Source: UBA3263 sp964554665
Lineage (GTDB): Bacteria > Bacteroidota > Bacteroidia > Bacteroidales > Muribaculaceae
Length of the DNA: 22,604 nucleotides
Direction: 5' to 3'
Assembly (NCBI GenBank): GCA_964554665.1
Contig: CAZKPP010000030.1
Span: forward strand, 1 to 22,604
Every line of letters starts with the position of its first letter. Position 1 is the first letter of the stretch. Shown here in pieces: positions 6,900-15,682 of the stretch. The notes below the pieces were generated by a model, which worked only from the letters and a program-made list of their open reading frames with translations, was not told the DNA's origin and searched no databases. The translations under genes and the position numbers were made by a program.

Positions 6900-9800
6900 A
6901 TGAAAAAAATTCTACTTTTAGGGGCTTTGGTGCTCGCCGCCACAACCTCTAAGGCCGAAGACCTCATGGAAGGGTATCTTACCCGCACCAATTGGTCTGC
7001 AACGTCCTGCTCATGGATTCAGGACACCAACACCTGCGGCCCCCTTTCGTGCATGTTCGATGACGACATGACCACCTATTTCCACCAGAACTGGAGTGAA
7101 GACAAAGCTGACGGTACCCACTGGCTGATTGTCGACCTCGGTAAAGAAGAAACCATCAATGGTATTGATATCTGGGGTCGTCCTGATCAAGTCAATGGCC
7201 ACATCCTCGAAGGCAAACTCTACGCTTCGGCCACTCCGTTTACCGCATTTGCCGACCATGCTGCCGCTAAGGCATGGTATGATAACGCCGACAACGTTCC
7301 TGTAGGCGAAATCCACTATCAGTATGCCGAAGCTACCCGTGGCGATGTGCGTTCCGTACGCTTCGACGAAATGACTGCCCGTTACATTCTTCTTGTAACC
7401 GACCAGACTAAGAACAACCACCTTTGCATCAGCGAACTGCAGGTGCAGGGCAAAATTCCGCCCCGCGTTGACATCAACCACAGCGACTGGACCGTTACCA
7501 CATGCTCCGTAAGAGACGACGAAGGCCCCGTCGCAAACATGTTTGACGATAACAAGGATACTTATTTCCACCAGAACTGGGGTAACGACAAAGCTTTGGA
7601 TACCTATCACTGGATGATGTTCGACCTTGGTAAAGAAGAACATGTTGACGGCTTCAAATACTGGCGTCGTAAAAACAATACTAATGGTCAGTTCCTTACC
7701 GGTAAGGTTTATGTGAGCAACGATCCCTTTACAGCATTTACGACCCACAACGGCGACGAAAACGCTGCCAAGGCTTACTACGAAGATGCCACCAATGTTG
7801 CTGCCGGTCAATTCTCGTTCAATTACGATAAGAACCCCGAATCGGTTCGCATTTGCGATTTCACGAAGCGCGCTACCGGCCGCTACGTGCTGATTATCCT
7901 TAGCGAAGCAGGTGCTAATGATGTTGGCCGCCACCTTTGCTGCTCCGAGTTCCGACTCTTTACTCTCCTTACTGCCGCCGACCTCGCCAATATGTATGAG
8001 GAAAGCATCGATGCCACTCTCTTGGAGCGCGCCGGTAATCTGGCTGCTCTCGGCAGCTTCATCGGTAAGGGCGGTGTGCCCGAGGTTGTAGCACCCGCTG
8101 ATATTACCATAGCCAACTTCAACGAAAAAGTGGAAGCCGGCAATGCATCCATTCAGTCCTACATCGACTCCTTTAACGAACAGCTTATCTACATTCGCCA
8201 CGCAAGCCGCCGTCAGAACGCTTATCTGACTGTAGCTCCCAAGGGCAATGACGTTCGCATCAACACCTCAGTCCAGCCTACTGCCGATGCCGTTTGGCAG
8301 GTTCGCCTTCTCGACAACAACACCGGCTTCCAGCTCTATAGCCGCACCGCCGGTATGTGGTTCTCCACTTCGAACGGCACACCCATCATGCAAGCTAATA
8401 TAGCTGAAGTACTCACCTCGCAGCTTTCAGCCGACGGTAACCTCCGCATCATCAAGGCTGCCGATGGCAAAGGTATTAACGTAGATACCTACACCAACGA
8501 CCTCGTTTGGTACGGCGCCGGCGATGCCGGCTCGCAGTGGACCGCCTCCGCTACTTCGCTCGACGAGCAGGTTTTCGCCGAACCCGAAGTTTCGACTGCC
8601 GCTGCTCCCAAATACTATCGTCTGATGAACGCCCGCTCGATGTACGACAAGGCTGCCAGCAACATGGCTGTTAACGGCGAAAACCAGGATGGCGATGGCA
8701 ACGGCGAAACCATTACCCGCTCTAACGCTTCGATTCCCGGCGTTTACTGGCGCTTGGAAACCAGCGGCGACGGCGTGAAGCTCATCAACCTCACCGGCTA
8801 TGAGTTCACCATTCCCGAAGCTGCCAAAGCTCTGGTTACCGCAACCGACAATGGCTCGACCATCTACGTAATCAAGCAGACCCACAACCAGTTCCATGGC
8901 GTTAACGCCTACGCAATCTCCCAGACTGCCGAGCAGGGCGATGCTACTTGCCTCGACGTTAGCGGCAACAATGCCGGTAAGATCTGCTGGAGCCCCTCGC
9001 GCGAAAGCAACGGTAACGGCAACAACGGTTCCGCATGGTACTTCCTGCTCGCTTCCGACAATGAAGTTGCCAACGCTACCGCCGCATATGTTGAAGCTGT
9101 TAAGGACCGCATGATTCTTGCCAACGGCCAGCTCGCCGAACTCCTCGGTCAGGAAGCATACGAAGCTACCACCGAATATAGCTACGCCGGCGAAAGCACC
9201 GTAGCTGCCCTGAACGCTGCCAAGGCTTCAGGCAACTATGCAAAAGTTGACAGCATCTACAATGCAATCGACAGCATCGTTAGCGCTAATGTTTCTGCCC
9301 TGGCTAACCGCCACTTCCTGGTGCACAACCGCAATGCAAACTACAGCAACTGCTACCTGACCGTTTCTGAAGATCATACAGCTCCTACCTCCGACGCTTC
9401 TGACGTTAACGCCGTTTGGTCGTTCGTTCCCAGCGGTGCAGGCTACCTGATGACCTCTGCCGCCACCGGCAACTCGCTCTCCTATACCACCGGCACCAGC
9501 CAGGCTATCCCCGTTGTTGAAGAAGGTCTGCCCTACAGCATCGGCTACAACTCCAGACTCCACGCCTTCAACTTTACTCTCGTGCCCACTGACGATGTTA
9601 CCAATGTTTCCTACTATGCCCTTCACCAGGGTGGCAACAGCCTCGTTTGCAAATGGATTGCCAACAATATCGAAGGTTCGCACTGGACTCTTGAGCTGCT
9701 CAGCGAAGCAGACGTTGAAATCAACCCGGTTATTGAAACCAACGGTCACCGCATCACCCTGCCCGAAGGCGTTGAACTCAACGACCACGAATCTGCTGCC

Positions 9801-10175
9801 GGTCACCAGATGACCATTACCCGCATTGTTGACGTTGAAGCCGCTGCCGCTCGCCGCGTAGCTCCCGTTGACGGTGTTCACACCATCACCGCCACCGACT
9901 TCGACGAAAACAAGAGCGTTGAACTCGAAGGCCTCGAAGAAGGCAAATATAAGATCGAAGCACCCGCCGGCATGTTCCTCGTTAACGGCAAATCTTCTGC
10001 CGCCGTTAGCCGCTCGTTCACCGTTCACTCCGACGGTTCCACCACCGGCGTTAAGGAAATCAGCGCTGAAGCCGCAAACGGCGTTCAGGTTATCTTCGAC
10101 CTGCAGGGCCGTCGTCTGTCTGCTCCCATCAAGGGCGTAAACATCATCAACGGCAAGAAAGTACTGGTAAAATAA
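6900..10175 (+). CDS. secreted protein with two discoidin-like domains and T9SS-type C-terminal signal, 1091 aa
   Basis: A signal peptide is visible at residues 1-19 (ends TTSKA). Two consecutive F5/8 type C (discoidin)-like domains follow, about 24-185 and 191-355. Each has MFDD, TYFHQNW, a DLGKEE strand and a late L-x-x-SE motif; they are clearly a duplication. Three ricin-like, Trp-containing beta modules appear at about 425-550, 570-720 and 800-932. A helical spacer at 730-800 (NGQLAELLGQEAYEATTEY, LNAAKASGNYAKVD) resembles FIVAR-type linkers. The tail (VQVIFDLQGRRLSAPIKGVN, ending KKVLVK) is nearly the same as that of the divergent 1259-residue protein and fits a type A T9SS sorting domain. 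No catalytic domain is seen, so glycan binding or adhesion is the likely role (inference). The start has the signal peptide at the right place. A strong terminator follows. Confidence 0.87.
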   Translation: MKKILLLGALVLAATTSKAEDLMEGYLTRTNWSATSCSWIQDTNTCGPLSCMFDDDMTTYFHQNWSEDKADGTHWLIVDLGKEETINGIDIWGRPDQVNGHILEGKLYASATPFTAFADHAAAKAWYDNADNVPVGEIHYQYAEATRGDVRSVRFDEMTARYILLVTDQTKNNHLCISELQVQGKIPPRVDINHSDWTVTTCSVRDDEGPVANMFDDNKDTYFHQNWGNDKALDTYHWMMFDLGKEEHVDGFKYWRRKNNTNGQFLTGKVYVSNDPFTAFTTHNGDENAAKAYYEDATNVAAGQFSFNYDKNPESVRICDFTKRATGRYVLIILSEAGANDVGRHLCCSEFRLFTLLTAADLANMYEESIDATLLERAGNLAALGSFIGKGGVPEVVAPADITIANFNEKVEAGNASIQSYIDSFNEQLIYIRHASRRQNAYLTVAPKGNDVRINTSVQPTADAVWQVRLLDNNTGFQLYSRTAGMWFSTSNGTPIMQANIAEVLTSQLSADGNLRIIKAADGKGINVDTYTNDLVWYGAGDAGSQWTASATSLDEQVFAEPEVSTAAAPKYYRLMNARSMYDKAASNMAVNGENQDGDGNGETITRSNASIPGVYWRLETSGDGVKLINLTGYEFTIPEAAKALVTATDNGSTIYVIKQTHNQFHGVNAYAISQTAEQGDATCLDVSGNNAGKICWSPSRESNGNGNNGSAWYFLLASDNEVANATAAYVEAVKDRMILANGQLAELLGQEAYEATTEYSYAGESTVAALNAAKASGNYAKVDSIYNAIDSIVSANVSALANRHFLVHNRNANYSNCYLTVSEDHTAPTSDASDVNAVWSFVPSGAGYLMTSAATGNSLSYTTGTSQAIPVVEEGLPYSIGYNSRLHAFNFTLVPTDDVTNVSYYALHQGGNSLVCKWIANNIEGSHWTLELLSEADVEINPVIETNGHRITLPEGVELNDHESAAGHQMTITRIVDVEAAAARRVAPVDGVHTITATDFDENKSVELEGLEEGKYKIEAPAGMFLVNGKSSAAVSRSFTVHSDGSTTGVKEISAEAANGVQVIFDLQGRRLSAPIKGVNIINGKKVLVK

Positions 10176-10195
10176 TCTCCCTTTCGACTGACAAC

Positions 10196-10237
10196 GCGTC
10201 GGCGACCCCATTGAGCGGGGCCGCCGACGCTCTTTTT
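10196..10237 (+). terminator. Rho-independent terminator after the 1091-aa gene
   Basis: Arms 10196-10204 (GCGTCGGCG) and 10222-10230 (CGCCGACGC) pair perfectly. After one mismatch the stem continues as CCCC/GGGG (10206-10209 with 10217-10220) around a 7-base loop. TCTTTTT follows at 10231-10237. It should stop read-through into nuoA. Confidence 0.9.
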
Positions 10238-10308
10238 ATGGGAATTACTAATTCATAATTATTTTTAAGTTTTTTTTGGAATTTCAGTGTGGTTTGAGAA
10301 ATTTTTCG

Positions 10309-10316
10309 TAAATTTG
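10309..10316 (+). promoter_or_regulatory. -7 element of the nuo-atp operon promoter
   Basis: TAAATTTG is a full match to TAnnTTTG and lies 49 bases before the nuoA ATG, with a predicted start near 10323. No TTTG is found at the standard 19-21 base spacing; the nearest, at 10293-10296, is too close. It is the only convincing promoter element found for the 12-kb run that follows. Confidence 0.6.
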
Positions 10317-10365
10317 CGCCTATAATAGACCCAAAATACATAGTTTTGTTACCATAAAAAACTGT

Positions 10366-10734
10366 ATGATAACGTTATCCATCTCAAATGGCGTCCTGGC
10401 CATCACCGCAGCAGTTACGGGTATAGCTCTCGTTGCGCTGGCGCTGGTAGTTGCCGGATTGCTGTCGCCCCGCTCTTATAATGTGCAGAAAGGCGAGCCG
10501 TATGAATGCGGCATTCCCACCCGTGGCGAGTCCATGGCTCAGTTCAAAATTGGCTATTACCTGTATGCCATTCTCTTTCTGATGTTCGACGTTGAATGTG
10601 TCTTCCTGTTCCCCTGGGCCGTGAATATGCGCGACCTCGGCGGCCAGGGCATTCTTTGCATCGCCGTATTTTTCACCATTCTTGTGCTGGGCCTCGTTTA
10701 TGCCTGGCGGAAAGGAGCACTACAATGGAAGTAA
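10366..10734 (+). CDS. nuoA: NADH-quinone oxidoreductase subunit A, 122 aa
   Basis: This is a small inner-membrane subunit of complex I at the junction of the peripheral and membrane arms. Three hydrophobic segments are visible at about 8-32, 63-84 and 94-114. The loop holds YECGIP (Cys48), the conserved cysteine of the quinone-site loop. FDVE (Asp75, Glu77) in the second helix is the acidic signature of the family. Length is typical. It is the first gene of the operon, 49 bases after the -7 element. Its 3' end overlaps nuoB by 10 bases and contains the nuoB ribosome-binding site. Confidence 0.96.
   Translation: MITLSISNGVLAITAAVTGIALVALALVVAGLLSPRSYNVQKGEPYECGIPTRGESMAQFKIGYYLYAILFLMFDVECVFLFPWAVNMRDLGGQGILCIAVFFTILVLGLVYAWRKGALQWK
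10711..10717 (+). promoter_or_regulatory. Shine-Dalgarno site for nuoB inside nuoA
   Basis: AAAGGAG is followed by a 7-base spacer and the ATG at 10725. Strong Shine-Dalgarno sites are uncommon in Bacteroidota. This one supports the internal start at 10725 over a longer frame that opens at 10596. Confidence 0.6.
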
Positions 10735-11333
10735 CCACCCAGGGCGTACCCTACGAAGCGTTTAAAGACAACGAATATATCGAGTCGCTCGTCAACGAGC
10801 TCAAAGCCAACGGCACCAACGTTATCGTAGGCTCGCTCGACAAACTCATTAACTGGGGTCGCTCGAACTCTATCTGGCCCCTGACCTTCGCAACCTCGTG
10901 TTGCGGCATCGAGTTCATCTCGCTGGGCGCCGCCCGCTATGACTTTGCCCGCTTCGGCTGGGAAGTTGCCCGTTCGTCGCCACGCCAGGCCGACTTCATG
11001 ATGGTTGCCGGCACTATCGTGCACCGCATGGCTCCGGTTGTTCGTCGCCTCTACGACCAGCTCGCCGAACCCAAATATGTTATTGCCTGCGGCGGCTGCG
11101 CAATTTCCGGCGGCCCCTTCAAAAACAGCTACCACGTTGTTAAGGGCGTTGGCGAAATCATTCCCGTCGACGTTTACTGCCCCGGTTGTCCTCCCCGCCC
11201 CGAAGCTATGATTTACTCCATTATGCAGCTCAGCCGCAAAATGAAAGTAGAAAAATTCTTTGGCGGAGTGAACCGCAAGGAAAACCAAAAAGAGTTCCTC
11301 AAGAACCATCCGGTCGAAGAGATGACCGACTGA
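10725..11333 (+). CDS. nuoB: NADH-quinone oxidoreductase subunit B, 202 aa
   Basis: This peripheral-arm subunit carries the terminal iron-sulfur cluster N2, which reduces quinone. Cluster ligands are visible: the tandem pair CC at 59-60 (SCCGIE), Cys125 in CGGCAISGGPF and Cys155 in CPGCPPRPE. Cys122 and Cys152 are extra cysteines beside two of these ligands. The open frame extends upstream to 10596, but that part is the nuoA sequence in another frame. The ATG at 10725 has a strong ribosome-binding site and gives the normal family length. It overlaps nuoA by 10 bases and precedes nuoCD by 43. Confidence 0.96.
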   Translation: MEVTTQGVPYEAFKDNEYIESLVNELKANGTNVIVGSLDKLINWGRSNSIWPLTFATSCCGIEFISLGAARYDFARFGWEVARSSPRQADFMMVAGTIVHRMAPVVRRLYDQLAEPKYVIACGGCAISGGPFKNSYHVVKGVGEIIPVDVYCPGCPPRPEAMIYSIMQLSRKMKVEKFFGGVNRKENQKEFLKNHPVEEMTD

Positions 11334-11376
11334 TTCATCCATTAGCTAATAAAAACCATAACAGATAATCCAGAGT

Positions 11377-12999
11377 ATGGCAAATCTTAAGGAAACCGTG
11401 GCTCAGAAGTTCCCCGCCGTTGAAATCGTAGAGGGCGAAACCCTTGAATTCAACGTTGCAGACGCCCAACTTCATGACCTGGTCGCCACCCTGCGCAACG
11501 AATTCGGCTTCGATAACCTCCGCGCCCTCATAGGCATAGACTGGGGCGAACAGCTCGGCGTTGTTTACTACATTGTAAACTCCAAAACCTACGAAATGGT
11601 GCGCCTGAAAACCGTTGCCGACAGCCGCGAAAACCCCTTCCTCCACTCAATCAGCGACCTCTATGCCATTGCCGTTGTTTACGAGCGCGAAGTATATGAC
11701 TTCTATGGCATCAAGTTTATCGGCAACCCCGACATGCGTCGCCTCTTTCTTCGCAACGACTGGGTTGGCTATCCCTTCCGCAAAGACTACAACGCCGACC
11801 CGCAGGTCAACCCCGTGCGCCTCGACCACGAAACCGTTGAAGACACCACGGTTTACTACGAAGAAGACGCCAACGGCAAAATCGTTGAAAAAGAGCGCGT
11901 GATTTTCCGCCCCGACCAGTTCGTTGTGAACATCGGCCCGCAGCACCCCGCAACTCACGGCGTACTTCGCCTGCGCACCGCGGTCGACGGCGAAAACATA
12001 ACCAAAATCGACCTCTATCTCGGCTATATCCACCGCGGCATCGAAAAACTCTGTGAAGGACAAGGCTATCCGCAGACCCTTCACTATACCGACCGCCTCG
12101 ACTACCTGTCGGCAATGATTAACCGCCACGGCCTCTGCCTCTGCATCGAAAAGGCCATGGGCCTCGAAATTCCCCGCCGCGCACAGGTTATCCGCGTGAT
12201 TATGGACGAGCTCAACCGCCTCAATTCTCACCTGCTGGCCATGGGCACTTTCTGCATGGACCTTGGTGCGACAACAATGCTCTTCTATCCGCTGCGCGAG
12301 CGCGAACGCATTCTCGACATCTTCGAAAAGACCACCGGCGCGCGCATGACCTTTAACTATAACACCATCGGCGGCGTTATGGCCGACCTGGCTCCCGACT
12401 TTGTTGCCGACGTTAAGGCACTGCTCGAAGTTATGCCCAAGGCCATCAAGGAGTACAACAAGGTGTTTACCGGCAATATCATCGCCAAAAACCGCATGGA
12501 AGGCGTTGGCGTGCTCAAAAAAGAGGATGCCATCAGCTATAACATCACCGGCCCCACGGCCCGCTCGGCAGGCTGGAACTATGACGTTCGACGCGCACGC
12601 CCCTATGGTATCTACAACGAACTCGACTTCAACGTTGTTACCCGCGAAGGCGGCGACTCCATGGACCGCTTCAAGGCCCGCATAACCGAAATGGAAGAAA
12701 GCTGCAAGATTATCGCCCAGCTGATCGACAAGATTCCCGAAGGCGATATCTGCGCCAAGGTGCCCAAAATCATCAAGCTCCCCGAAGGCCACTGGTTCCA
12801 GGAAGTTGAAACCGGCAAGGGCGCATTTGGCTGCTACATTGAAAGCACCGGCACCGCACAGCCCTTCCGCATGAAGTTCAACTCGCCCTGCTTCCCGCTC
12901 GCTGCAGTTGTTGACCATCTGGTAAGCGGCAACAAGATTGCCGACCTCATAACCATCGGCGGATCGCTCGATTATATCGTTCCCGACATCGACAGATAA
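11377..12999 (+). CDS. nuoCD: fused NADH-quinone oxidoreductase subunit C/D, 540 aa
   Basis: Residues about 1-140 are the NuoC (30 kDa) domain, with VYEREVYDFYGI and RRLFLRNDWVGYPFRKDY. A charged linker follows (140-180). Residues about 181-540 are the NuoD (49 kDa) domain, starting FVVNIGPQHPATHGVLR, whose His190 and His194 line the quinone pocket, then YIHRGIEKL, YTDRLDYLSAM and DELNRLNSHL. Fusion of C and D is known in Bacteroidota and Enterobacteria. It forms the quinone-reducing part of the peripheral arm. It is followed by nuoH only 44 bases later; nuoE, nuoF and nuoG, which encode the NADH-binding module and lie between nuoCD and nuoH in canonical operons, are absent. Confidence 0.96.
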   Translation: MANLKETVAQKFPAVEIVEGETLEFNVADAQLHDLVATLRNEFGFDNLRALIGIDWGEQLGVVYYIVNSKTYEMVRLKTVADSRENPFLHSISDLYAIAVVYEREVYDFYGIKFIGNPDMRRLFLRNDWVGYPFRKDYNADPQVNPVRLDHETVEDTTVYYEEDANGKIVEKERVIFRPDQFVVNIGPQHPATHGVLRLRTAVDGENITKIDLYLGYIHRGIEKLCEGQGYPQTLHYTDRLDYLSAMINRHGLCLCIEKAMGLEIPRRAQVIRVIMDELNRLNSHLLAMGTFCMDLGATTMLFYPLRERERILDIFEKTTGARMTFNYNTIGGVMADLAPDFVADVKALLEVMPKAIKEYNKVFTGNIIAKNRMEGVGVLKKEDAISYNITGPTARSAGWNYDVRRARPYGIYNELDFNVVTREGGDSMDRFKARITEMEESCKIIAQLIDKIPEGDICAKVPKIIKLPEGHWFQEVETGKGAFGCYIESTGTAQPFRMKFNSPCFPLAAVVDHLVSGNKIADLITIGGSLDYIVPDIDR

Positions 13000-13043
13000 A
13001 GCCTCTCTGACTCCATTCATCATCCACTCCATCATTCACGTTT

Positions 13044-14126
13044 ATGCAAGACTTATCCTTTATAACCGGCTGGATCGATAATTTCCTGAGCGTTACCTGC
13101 GGCATGGCCCCCTGGCTGACCGTAACCGTTGAGTGTGTGCTCATCGGCCTGGGACTGCTCGTGCTCTACGCACTGCTGGCGCTGTTCTACATCTATTTTG
13201 AACGCAAGGTCTGCGCTGCCTTCCAGTGTCGCCTCGGCCCGAACCGCGTAGGCCCCTTCGGCTTGCTGCAGTCGTTTGCCGACATGTTTAAAATGCTCAT
13301 CAAGGAGCTTATTCCGCTGAACCATGCCGATAAATTCCTCTTCGGCCTCGCCCCCTTCCTGGTGATTCTCGCCTCGATGCTCGCCTTTGCGGTGCTCCCC
13401 TGGGGTAACGGCCTGCAGGTTATCGACTTCAATATCGGCATCTTCTTCCTGCTGGCAACCAGCTCAATCGGCGTTCTCGGCATTCTGCTGGCCGGTTGGT
13501 CGTCGAACAATAAGTTTACCCTCATCGGCGCTCTTCGCTCGGGCGCACAGATGGTCAGCTACGAAATCTCCATTTCGCTCTGCGTAGTAACCATGGTTTG
13601 CCTGGCCGGCACCATGAGCGTCAGCGAAATCGTTGCCCAGCAGGCCGACGGATGGTTTATCTTCAAGGGTCACATCCCCGCCATCATCGCCTGCCTGATT
13701 TATATCGTTGCCGGCACCGCCGAAACCAACCGCGGCCCGTTTGACCTTCCCGAAGCTGAATCGGAGCTTACCGCCGGTTACCACACCGAATACTCGGGCA
13801 TGCACTTCGGCTTCTTCTATCTGGCAGAATATCTTAACCTGTTTATTATCGGCGGCGTGGCAGCCCTGCTCTTCTTCGGCGGCTGGATGCCCCTGCACAT
13901 TCCCGGCTGGGATGGCTTCAACGCCGTTATGGATTATATTCCCTCGTTCCTCTGGTTCCTGGCCAAGGCCGTGGCCGTCACTTTCGTGATGATCTGGTTC
14001 AAATGGACCTTCCCCCGCCTGCGCATCGACCAGCTCCTTTCGTTCGAGTGGAAATATCTGATGCCCCTGTCGCTGGTTAACCTCGTTCTGATGGTTCTGA
14101 TCATCACCACCGGCTTCCACTTCTAA
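13044..14126 (+). CDS. nuoH: NADH-quinone oxidoreductase subunit H, 360 aa
   Basis: This membrane subunit forms the quinone entry chamber with NuoB and NuoD. Multiple hydrophobic helices are apparent. Diagnostic loops include FERKVCAAFQCRLGPNRVGP near residues 53-72 and AETNRGPFDLPEAESELTAG followed by YHTEYSG in the conserved acidic cytoplasmic loop. Length is usual. In a standard Bacteroidota nuo operon the next gene would be nuoI; here atpD follows after 33 bases, with no promoter or terminator seen in that gap. Confidence 0.96.
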   Translation: MQDLSFITGWIDNFLSVTCGMAPWLTVTVECVLIGLGLLVLYALLALFYIYFERKVCAAFQCRLGPNRVGPFGLLQSFADMFKMLIKELIPLNHADKFLFGLAPFLVILASMLAFAVLPWGNGLQVIDFNIGIFFLLATSSIGVLGILLAGWSSNNKFTLIGALRSGAQMVSYEISISLCVVTMVCLAGTMSVSEIVAQQADGWFIFKGHIPAIIACLIYIVAGTAETNRGPFDLPEAESELTAGYHTEYSGMHFGFFYLAEYLNLFIIGGVAALLFFGGWMPLHIPGWDGFNAVMDYIPSFLWFLAKAVAVTFVMIWFKWTFPRLRIDQLLSFEWKYLMPLSLVNLVLMVLIITTGFHF

Positions 14127-14159
14127 TTCCAATTCAAAAACTCCCAACTCAATTTTATA

Positions 14160-15662
14160 ATGAGCGAACAATTCGGTAAGGTAGCCCAGGTAATCGGCCC
14201 CGTGGTCGACGTTGCTTTCAGCGGCGATGCCTCTCAGCTCCCCCCTATTTTCAGCGCACTGAAAATCACCCGCCCCGACGGCTCGGAACTGATTCTTGAA
14301 GTTGAACAGCACATTGGCGAACAGACCGTGCGCTGCGTGGCTATGGAGAGTACCGACGGCCTCCAGCGCGGCATTAAGGTTGAAAACCTCGGACACCCGA
14401 TTGCTGTTCCCACCGGCGAACAGGTAAAGGGCCGTCTGATGAACGTTATCGGCCAGTCTATCGACAATCTGCCGCAGCTCAAGCGCGACGACCTGCGCCC
14501 CATTCACCAGCCCGCACCGAAGTTTGAAGACCTGACGATTTCTACCGAAATCCTGCAGACCGGCATCAAGGTTATTGACCTGCTCGAACCCTACTCGAAG
14601 GGTGGCAAAATCGGTTTGTTCGGCGGCGCCGGTGTAGGCAAAACCGTGCTCATCATGGAGCTCATCAACAACATCGCCAAGGGTCACAACGGCTTCTCGG
14701 TATTTACCGGCGTTGGCGAACGTACGCGTGAGGGTAACGACCTGTTGCGCGAAATGATTGAGTCGGGAGTAATCAAATATGGCGAAACCTTTGAAAAGGG
14801 CATGGAAGAGGGTCAGTGGGACCTCTCGACCGTCGACATGGAAAAGGTTAAGGAGAGCCAGGCCGCACTGGTGTTCGGTCAGATGAACGAACCTCCGGGC
14901 GCACGTCTTCGCGTGGCGCTGACCGGCCTCACCGTTGCCGAGCAGTTCCGCGACCAGGATGGCGGCGGCAAGGACATCCTTCTGTTTATCGACAATATTT
15001 TCCGTTTCACTCAGGCGGGTTCGGAAGTGTCGGCTCTGCTGGGCCGCATGCCGTCGGCCGTAGGTTATCAGCCGACTCTCGCCTCCGAAATGGGTACTCT
15101 GCAGGAACGCATCACTTCGACCAAAAACGGTTCCATCACCTCGGTGCAGGCTATCTACGTGCCGGCCGATGACTTGACCGACCCCGCGCCTGCAACCACT
15201 TTCAGCTTCCTGGATGCAACTACCGTGCTGTCGCGTAAAATCGCCGAGCTCGGCATCTATCCGGCCGTTGACCCCCTGGAATCGACCTCGCGTATTCTCG
15301 ACCCCAACGTTATCGGCGAGGACCACTACAACACCGCCCAGGCCGTTAAGCAGCTGCTGCAGAAATACAATGAGCTGCAGGACATCATAGCGATTCTCGG
15401 CGTTGACGAACTCTCGGACGACGACAAACTCGTAGTTGCCCGCGCACGCCGCGCCCAGCGCTTCCTGTCGCAGCCCTTCAACGTTGCCGAGCAGTTTACC
15501 GGTCTCCCCGGCGTTATGGTGCCGCTCAACGAAACTATCCGCGGCTTTAAGATGATTCTTTCCGGCGAAATGGACCAGTATCCCGAACAGGCGTTCCTCA
15601 ACGTCGGCACTATCGACGACGCCATCGCCAAAGGCAAGAAAATGCTCGCCGAAGTTAAGTAA
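14160..15662 (+). CDS. atpD: F1 ATP synthase beta subunit, 500 aa
   Basis: This is the catalytic subunit of F1. The Walker A loop GGAGVGKT is at 155-162, the catalytic Glu187 in GERTREG (186-192), and the Walker B segment ILLFIDNIFRFTQAGSE follows. The C-terminal catch region reads DELSDDDKLVVARARRAQRF. Length and all key residues are normal. The order atpD-atpC placed ahead of the Fo genes is the Bacteroidota arrangement, unlike the atpIBEFHAGDC order of enterobacteria. It is the first atp gene after nuoH. Confidence 0.98.
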   Translation: MSEQFGKVAQVIGPVVDVAFSGDASQLPPIFSALKITRPDGSELILEVEQHIGEQTVRCVAMESTDGLQRGIKVENLGHPIAVPTGEQVKGRLMNVIGQSIDNLPQLKRDDLRPIHQPAPKFEDLTISTEILQTGIKVIDLLEPYSKGGKIGLFGGAGVGKTVLIMELINNIAKGHNGFSVFTGVGERTREGNDLLREMIESGVIKYGETFEKGMEEGQWDLSTVDMEKVKESQAALVFGQMNEPPGARLRVALTGLTVAEQFRDQDGGGKDILLFIDNIFRFTQAGSEVSALLGRMPSAVGYQPTLASEMGTLQERITSTKNGSITSVQAIYVPADDLTDPAPATTFSFLDATTVLSRKIAELGIYPAVDPLESTSRILDPNVIGEDHYNTAQAVKQLLQKYNELQDIIAILGVDELSDDDKLVVARARRAQRFLSQPFNVAEQFTGLPGVMVPLNETIRGFKMILSGEMDQYPEQAFLNVGTIDDAIAKGKKMLAEVK

Positions 15663-15682
15663 CATTCTAAGAATAATCAGCA

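Noticed and set aside
7011..8201. Minus-strand open frame of 396 residues
   Set aside because: It is antisense to the discoidin-like domains of the 1091-residue protein and has no recognisable motif.
10596..10724. Longer nuoB start at 10596
   Set aside because: The added 43 residues are the nuoA gene in another frame. The internal ATG at 10725 has a Shine-Dalgarno site and gives normal NuoB length.
11647..13035. Minus-strand open frame of 462 residues
   Set aside because: It is antisense to nuoCD, with no family resemblance and no promoter.
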